This document shows positions 57,830-64,000 of a stretch of DNA of 64,000 nt, piece after piece. A program made the translations under genes and the position numbers. Position 1 is the first letter of the stretch; each line of letters opens with the position of its first letter. The DNA is from Cephalotus follicularis. Taxonomy: Eukaryota; Streptophyta; Magnoliopsida; Oxalidales; Cephalotaceae. The stretch spans positions 124,001 through 188,000 of the forward strand of contig BDDD01002689.1 of assembly GCA_001972305.1 (NCBI GenBank). Direction: 5' to 3'. The notes under the pieces were generated by a model. The model ran no database searches, had not been told where the DNA came from, and saw only the letters and a list, made by a program, of their open reading frames with translations.

Positions 57830-58280
57830 CTAAAACAAAATAGCGTAACGCTTTCTAATGTCCTCCTCGGGTTCCCAAGTCGCCTCATCGGGTCGATGGA
57901 ACTGCCACTGAACCTTCACCATAGGAATGGTTCAGTTCCTCAATACCCGTGTCTTCCAATCCAGAATCTGCACCGGTAACTCCTTGCAAGATTGATCATC
58001 TCGCATGGGAACCGAATTATAGTTCAAGACATGTGACGGGTCTCGAACATACCTTCTCAACATAGACACATGGAAGACATCGTGCACATTTGACAGTGCA
58101 GGAGGCAAAGCAAGCCGATAAGCCACCTCCCTAACTCTCTCCAAGATCTCGAAGGGACCGATGTAGCACGGAGTTAACTTGCCCTTCTTCCCAAACCTCT
58201 GTACGCACTTCCACGGCGAAACCTTTAGAAACACATGATCGCCAACGTCGAAGGTCAGAGGCCTCCTCTTGACGCTGTTC
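57830..58280 (-). pseudogene. pol: Element D integrase C-terminus with chromodomain-like tail
   Basis: GDHVFLKVSPWKCVQRFGKKGKL-like start (split here as GDHVFLKVSPWK then QRFGKKGKL), YIGPFEILERVREVAYRL, VHDVFHVSMLRRYV. A stop interrupts near 57932-57934 after TRVLRN, then the tail with MVKVQWQFHRPDEATWE runs to the natural stop at 57830. Same organisation as G1. Confidence 0.9.
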
Positions 58281-59200
58281 ACATAGCTCTTCTGCCTGCT
58301 TTGAGCAGCAAGCAGTTTCTCCCTGATGAACCTGATCTTCTCAGAAGTTTCCTCCACCAGAGCTGACCCAAGCAAAGGTCGCTTGTCGACCTCATCCCAA
58401 TAGATGGGTGACCTACACTTCCTTCCATACAAAGCCTCATACAGAGCCATACCGATACTAGCATGATAGCTGTTATTGTAAGAAAACTCTATTAGAGGAA
58501 TATGGTCCTCCCAAGTACCAGCAAAGTCAATAATACAAGCTCGAAGCATATCCTTCAAGGTCTGGATAGTACGCTCTGACCAGCCATCTGTCTGTGGGTG
58601 GAAAGCAGTACTAAGGTTCAGCTTCATCCCAAAAGCTTACTGAAACCTCTTCCAAAAGTTGGAAGTGAAGATCGAATCCCTGTCACAAACTATACTCACG
58701 GGAACACAGTGCAACCTCACGATCTCCTTGATGTATAACCGACTAACTTGCTCGCTGAATCAGTGACATGCGTAGGCAGGAAGTGTGCCAATTTAGTAAG
58801 CCAATCCACAATGACCCATACCGCATTGTGACGGTTCCAAGTCAGACGATAACCCGAAACAAAATCCATTGTCACATGCTCCCATTTCCATTCCGGAATC
58901 GGTAACGGCTGTAACAAACCCGCTGGCCTCTGATGTTCGGCTTTAACTGTCTGACAAGTATAACACTTCTCCACATACTCGGCGATCTCTCATTTCATGC
59001 CAGGCCACCAGTAAGTCCTCTTCATGTCTTGATACATTTTAGTGCTACCAGGATGAATGCTGTACTGAGATCTATGAGCCCCGCGAAGCAACTCACTCTT
59101 CAACCCTGGTTCATTCGGAAGACACACACATCCCCTATATCTCAGAATACCATCAGCATGCACTTGAAAATCGGATTCTGAGTCTAGGTTCTCCCGAATT
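58281..59200 (-). pseudogene. pol: Element D integrase
   Basis: Zinc region: [10 protein letters not shown] near 59075 and CYTC near 58965. Core: MDFVSG near 58865, VCDRDSIF near 58690, and Glu present in TDGWSERTIQ near 58580 (Gln before it replaced by Trp). Breaks: TGA at 58990-58992 (the same codon as the G1 stop at 5226), a frame break near 58745, and TAA near 58636. Confidence 0.9.
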
Positions 59201-59830
59201 CGTTACAACTCTGTATCGTATGGTTGTGCATCCCTGATGTGATCCAGTAACACAAGCTGCACTCGCATGTCGGCCACAAAGATCCCCTTTGACTGATTAA
59301 ACGGAGACCACTCTTGGAAGTCTTTTAACATCTTCCACTGAGATATCATCGTGTTAGCAACCATAGCCTTACGGCTCAAAGCATCTGCAACCACATTTTT
59401 TTTCCCGGGATGGTACTGAATACTGCAATCATAATCGCTAAAGAACTCAACCCATCGCCGTTGTCTCATGTTTAGTGTATCTTGACAGAAAAGATACCTC
59501 AAACTCTTGTGGTCAGTGAAAATCTCAAACTGTTCCCCATATAAGTAATGTCTCTATTTCTGAAGAGCAAAGATAATCGCGGCCAATCCAAGATCATGCA
59601 TCGGGTAGTTCTCCTCATACGGCTTTAGCTTCCGCGAAGCATAAGCAATCACTATGCCTCGTTGCATCAACACGCAACCCAATCCCTTACCCGAAGCATC
59701 ACTATAGACTGCGAAGCCCTCGCTACCCTTAGGTAACGCCAAAACAGAAGCATAAACCAACCGATCCTTCAAATCACAAAAACTGGCTTCAGATTTATCA
59801 TCCCAGATAAACAAAGTCTTCTTTTGAGTA
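59201..59830 (-). pseudogene. pol: Element D RNase H and connection
   Basis: [14 protein letters not shown] (about 59690), HDLGLAAI (conserved Glu replaced by Gly), stop near 59554, then [10 protein letters not shown] and [10 protein letters not shown] (about 59370). A stop near 59203 replaces Gln before the integrase. Confidence 0.92.
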
Positions 59831-60615
59831 AGCTTCGTCAACGGTGTAGCTATTCCCGAGAAGTTTTGAATGAACCTCTGATAATAACCCGCCAAACCAA
59901 GAAAACTGCGCACCTCAGTCACATTCCTTGGTTGCGGCCAATCTCGCACCACTTCTGTCTTCGACGGATCCACCGCCAAACCCTCTCCAGATACTATGTG
60001 TCCAAGAAAAGTCACATGATCAATCCAAAACTCGCACTTGCCAAACTTGGCATACAACTGATGCTCTCTAAGAATCTACAGTACCAATCTCAGAAGATAG
60101 GCGTGCTCCTCCTCACTCCTTGAGTACACAAGTATGTCATCAATGAGCACCACTACAAACTTATCCAGGTACGGTCTAAACACATCGTTCATCAGCGACA
60201 TAAATGCTGCCGGTGCATTGGTGACACCAAACGGCATTACCAAAAACTCATAATGACCATACCTAGTCCGGAAGGCAGTCTTTTCTATATCTCCTTCCTT
60301 CACTCTCAGCTGGTGATAACCCGACTTCAGATCAAGTTTAGAAAACACCCTTGACCCCTGTAACTGGTCAAACAAATCTTCAATATGTGGAAGAGGATAC
60401 TTATTCTTGATAGTAGCCTTATTCAACATCCTGTAGTCGATGCAAAGCCTCATTGACCCATCTTTCTTTTTCACAAACAACACTGGCGCGCCCCATGGAG
60501 AAACACTGGGCCGTACAAAACCCTTATCAATCAGGTCTTGCAGCTACAACTTCAACTCTCTTAACTCTACAGGAGACATCCGGTAAGGCGCCTTAGATAT
60601 AGGAGCTGTACCTGG
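59831..60615 (-). pseudogene. pol: Element D reverse transcriptase
   Basis: APYRMSPVELRELKL, stop near 60541-60543, [48 protein letters not shown], palm LIDDILVYS (about 60120-60146), stop near 60073-60075, then [17 protein letters not shown] and [12 protein letters not shown]. All pieces are in one frame: the damage is nonsense, not shifts. Confidence 0.93.
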
Positions 60616-61260
60616 TACTAGGTCAATCACAAACTCCATGCTCCTCCTCAGGGGTAAAGACACTAGGTCTGCAGGAAACACATCTAGAAATTCATTCGCA
60701 ACTGGAACTTCCTCCAGGCTCTTACCCTTTTCCTTTATCTTGTCAACCACGTGTGCCAGAAACCCTTCACATCCTTTCTCCAGGTACCTCGATGCCCGAA
60801 TGAAAGATATGACCGGTATCGAGAACCCTTTGTTTCCCTTGAACTGTACAGTAGTTCCATCTGGTAAGCAAAAATCCACAGTCTTGTTATAACAGTCCAT
60901 GCATGGACGTTAAGCTGACAACCAGTCCATACCCAAGATGACATCAAAATCATGTATGGGCAACACAGTCAAATCTGCATGCACCGTAACACCTACCATA
61001 GAAATCTCGTAATACACTGAATCTGTACACATGGAACCTCCAGTGGGTGTACTCACATCAAGAACATAAGGCATGTCATCAGGAAACACATTTAAACATG
61101 ATGCAAAACGGGAAGCAATAAAAGAATGCAATGCTCCCGAGTCCATCAACACTCTAGCAGAAAAGCCGTAAACATATATAGTACCTCCCACAACAGAAGT
61201 AGACTCTAGAACCTCTGTCTGAGTGAGAATGAAAACTCTACCTTTCACGATACCCTTGCC
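60616..61260 (-). pseudogene. pol: Element D protease region
   Basis: [20 protein letters not shown] and active site VLMDSGALHSF (about 61125-61155) then [10 protein letters not shown], stop at 60910-60912, and [20 protein letters not shown]. Same order and motifs as G1. Confidence 0.92.
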
Positions 61261-61890
61261 GGTATCTCTCCGCTGTGACGGTCCAGGTGCCGAACCGCTA
61301 ACACCCGCTGGTCCAGTAGGTGCTGTCATTTGACCCCTCGGGCAATCCCTCGCCATGTGGCCAGACTCCCCACATCTCATACACAGCCCTTTCTTCCACC
61401 AACAATCTTTCAGAAAGTGACCCACACGGCCGCAGGCAGAACAGGCTCCAGGTTTCGTATTACTCCCTTGACTAGCAGATTGGTTGGATCTATTCCTTGG
61501 TGATTTTGTTGGAGAACTGCTACCTTGCCATTTAGATGACGCTGGTTTAGACTGAGTAGATGCCTATTTATTCTGTTGTGCTCGGGCCCTCTCAGCCCGA
61601 TATTCACTCGATATGCTCTCTAACAATCTTGCCTTTTGGGTTACCTCCACGAAAGTACCAAGCTCTATAGCTCTAATCCGAGACCGAAGATCCGGTCGCA
61701 GGCCTCTCAAAAATCTCTGAATCTTCTTCTCTTCATCTGCCACCAGATAAGCTGAATGTCTGGCAAGCTCTACAAATCAGGCCTGATACTCAGCCACAAT
61801 CATGTCACCCTGCCGCAGCTCCAAGAGCTCCGTCTCTCTCCTCTCACACTCTATCGGGGGTACATAGGTCGCCAGAAACTCCTCCTGAAA
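61261..61890 (-). pseudogene. gag: Element D gag, C-terminal part with two zinc knuckles
   Basis: CSACGRVGHFLKDC (about 61400-61442) and CMRCGESGHMARDC (about 61340-61382) are two intact CX2CX4HX4C knuckles. Upstream are RRETELLELRQGDM, HSAYLVADEEKKIRRF and RPDLRSRIRAIELG. Stops near 61568 and 61778. The reading is cut at 61890 by solo LTR S2. Confidence 0.92.
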
Positions 61891-62027
61891 TGTAATATCC
61901 CGTTCCTATATTGACATGTTTGTGTGATTATTGTTTGGGATCATATTCTTTTTGACTTATGCTATGGTTTGTGGACCGATTTGATTTTTGGTTTGAATTC
62001 CTTTATTGATGATTTCTGGGCACAAAG

Positions 62028-62160
62028 CGCCGACGCTCACTTTAGAACCGCCGACGCTTTGGCTGCTGTGTGGCACGTCGACGCCTAAACGTGTGATTTC
62101 GACGCGTTTTGTATTTATATGCTTAACCGTCGACGCTTTAAGTAAACTGTCGACGCTTTG
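62028..62160 (+). promoter_or_regulatory. Upstream YCGR array of S2
   Basis: Cores CCGA 62030, CCGA 62051, TCGA 62078, TCGA 62099, TCGA 62130 and TCGA 62150: steps 21, 27, 21, 31 and 20. Contexts GCGCCGACGCT, ACGTCGACGCC and CCGTCGACGCTTT. Confidence 0.6.
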
Positions 62161-62430
62161 ATCGGGTTTCCATATCAGTTTGGTCGGTGACAGTGTTTTT
62201 GGAAGGTTGATTTCTTTCCTTTTTCTGGCAATTCGATTTCCTTATGAATCTGACGCGTTTTTGGCTTATTTGGTAATGTTTTAAGACACTGATTTTACCA
62301 TTAAACACACGATTTTGCATTTAATCAGACAAAAATTCTTTAAAAACTCAAACTTGTTTCTGAACTTTTAACAAACCCGAACAGCAATTTTGCAAGCTAT
62401 TTTCTACCTTGATTTCGACGTTTTCTGGAG

Positions 62431-63195
62431 GTAATTTCTAAACGAAATTTGTAGCTAGTGCTATGTAGTTTATGTATCATCCATTATTTTGTATTAAAAC
62501 CAACTATAACATGATTTTGAGCATGGTTTAGGAGGTCTGTTGAAACTAAATTCTGCTGTTATTTTTTTTATATGTTCATTCATGAGTTTTATGCATAACT
62601 AGTGATATTGATCCTTAAAAAAAGAGAAATCATACTTTTGATGAAGGTAGATATATAAATATGTCACTGGTTTTAGGATTTAAACAAAAGAAATTCGAAA
62701 TTTTAGTTTGATTTCATAAACTGTTTATGTAGAAGAAAAATAGTTTTCAAAATGGATTTTACTCTCTGTATGAAATCAAAAGGTTATTCTGGCGTTTTGA
62801 AGTAATATAACATGATACTGAACTTACATGATGTTAGTTATGCATGGTGTTTATCAAAAATCGGATTATTCTTGAGTTTGAAACTAGTTTTCTGCATTTG
62901 GTATTCTGTGTCTGACGCAAACCGCCGACGCTTAGTATCTGAGCGCCGACGCTTTGTGTTGTTTTATGCCTTAGTCGGTCGACCCCTTGCTCGACGCTTA
63001 GTCCCTTTTTGCTATTAGACAGTCGACGCCTAGAAACAAACGGTCGACGCTTTATGACAGTTTTTGATGTTTTAGAATATTTACTATGTTACCTTATTGA
63101 ATTTAAAGTGCAAATTATTTTGTTTATCGTTTACTGTTTTAATTCCTTATCCGTACTGAGGTTTGCTCAACCGCGTTTTTATTTCTATGCGGCAG
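62431..63195 (+). other. Candidate leader intron in S2
   Basis: Donor CTGGAG|GTAATTTC at 62431 and acceptor TTTCTATGCGGCAG ending 63195 define 765 bases, with a second array inside. No convincing TATA box was found upstream. Confidence 0.38.
62910..63052 (+). promoter_or_regulatory. Intron-internal YCGR array of S2
   Basis: CTGA 62912, CCGA 62925, CCGA 62946 (21 bp), TCGA 62979, TCGA 62991, TCGA 63023 and TCGA 63044 (21 bp). Contexts include GCGCCGACGCTT and AGTCGACGCC. Confidence 0.58.
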
Positions 63196-63536
63196 GTTTT
63201 CAGGAGCATGGGGGAAATGTGTGATAAGAGTTACCCATTGTCAGAATATCAGCTAGGAGTTGGTTCTTGTGTAGGATCAGATTAGTCTTCAGAAAAACAG
63301 TTTCAGACTTTGGTTTTATTTCAGTTATGATTTAAGTATTTGGACATCAGAATTATGATTAGTCTTTATTTATGTTTTGTTTAAAATTTCAGACTCTGTT
63401 TATATCAAGTTTGCAATAAGATATGTTTTCAGACCACCACACCCGTTTCGTATCAGTCTTTTGTTAGAATTCCGTTATGTTTCAGTTTAGTATTATGACC
63501 TGTAAGGGCTCCCACCATTGGGGGTGTTACATGAAA

Positions 63537-64000
63537 CCCCTCCCAAGTACTAGCAACTCCAGTGGCCTCCCATTTGGCTTTGACCATCTCCCACCAGTGA
63601 GTGGCCTCACCCCATAATCTGTACATAGCAAATCTCAGCTTCTGTCTATCAGTGCACTCCATAACCTCAAAGATCTTCTCTAGATCCTGTAGCCACCTCT
63701 CAGCAATAATGGCGTCAAGATCCCCTTTGAAACTGGGAGGATTCTATCTCATGAACCTTTCAAGATTCCTTCCAAACCGATTACCGTCATCATGTATGCC
63801 CTGAACAGGAGCCATCTGCTGAGGCTGAGCTTGAGCATACAATCTTCGAATCTCTTCCATATTCGCTGCATTAGCAGCCATCTGTTGCTAATTAGCAGCT
63901 ATCTGCTGCTGGATGTAGTCAGCGATGCGGTCCATCGGATCTCTCACACCGGGTGCCGCCTCTGGAATACCATTCACAGGATCTCCCCCAAGATTCACCT
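63537..64000 (-). pseudogene. gag: Element D gag, N-terminal part (runs off the window)
   Basis: Minus strand: a gag start region with repeated stops near 63890-63940, then GNRFGRNLERFMR, NPPSFKGDLDAIIAERWLQD and YRLWGEATHWWEMVKAKWE up to the S2 insertion, where the tgaaa duplication lets it rejoin 61885. The start codon lies beyond 64000. Confidence 0.88.

Larger units (their letters stand above)
61891..63531 (+). mobile_element. Solo LTR S2 (1641 bp), related to the element A LTR
   Basis: TGTAATATCCC to GGGGGTGTTACA, with exact duplication tgaaa (61886-61890 and 63532-63536). No internal region. Its last 400 bp (GAGGTTTGCTCAACCGCG, TATGCGGCAGG, GGGGGTGTTACA) resemble element A's LTR, but the middle differs and has YCGR arrays that A lacks. 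Confidence 0.93.
47787..64000 (-). mobile_element. Ty3/gypsy element D, Tekay/Del-like (minus strand), right end outside the window
   Basis: Minus-strand order: 3' LTR (47787-57784, interrupted by copia-3), PPT, integrase, RNase H, RT, protease, gag (interrupted by S2), running off the window. Its proteins are closest to G1. Left flank atcaa (47782-47786) should recur beyond the window if the insertion is simple. Confidence 0.93.

Overview
This window looks like intergenic heterochromatin from a large plant (angiosperm) genome. I can support no host gene, rRNA or tRNA gene. Nearly all of it is LTR retrotransposons of the Ty3/gypsy (chromovirus, Tekay/Del-like) and Ty1/copia groups, nested inside one another and decayed. 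Plant origin rests on the initiator-Met-tRNA type primer sites (TGGTATCAGAGC and variants), kilobase-scale LTRs, the gag-protease-RT-RNase H-integrase-chromodomain order, and frequent CAG/CGA/TGG-type codons turned into stops.

Layout. 1-9079 is gypsy element G1 (its 5' LTR is cut by the window edge). It lies within an old copia element, copia-1, whose gag is at 9080-9918 and whose pol resumes at 37680. That 27.8 kb gap is element A (9919-37679, flanks ctatt/ctctt). A is a non-coding gypsy-type derivative with 3.0-3.1 kb LTRs. Its 5' LTR holds solo LTR S1 (10648-13065). Its 3' LTR holds gypsy element B (17631-27456, duplicated target gatat) and minus-strand non-autonomous element C (29973-37496, duplicated target gttat). 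38158-42096 is a patchwork of copia-type LTR remnants, including the 3' end of a SIRE/Maximus-like element (LTR 40022-41126). 42097-47786 is decayed copia-2, cut by minus-strand gypsy element D (47787 to beyond the window). D's LTR is interrupted by copia-3 (47812-55528, duplicated target atcac) and its gag by solo LTR S2 (61891-63531, duplicated target tgaaa). Orientation, LTR pairing and target duplications make the nest internally consistent.

How the parts relate. Only retroelement functions are present: LTR promoter and leader, gag (capsid, zinc knuckles), protease, RT/RNase H, integrase and a chromodomain-like tail. Every coding region is broken. A and C keep LTRs, PBS, PPT and scraps of gag (and, in C, the end of pol) around a shared non-coding cassette with 30-bp repeats, so they would have needed another element's proteins.

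The most unusual signals are two. First, LTRs of otherwise unrelated gypsy and copia elements carry arrays of short near-palindromes with a YCGR core (GTCGAC, ATCGAT, AGTCGGCT and similar), spaced 20-21 bp, about two helical turns. In several elements one array lies upstream of the promoter and another downstream of it. Second, most gypsy-type LTRs carry a matching splice donor/acceptor pair that would define a 0.8-1.9 kb leader intron inside the LTR, with donor and acceptor blocks conserved between diverged families.
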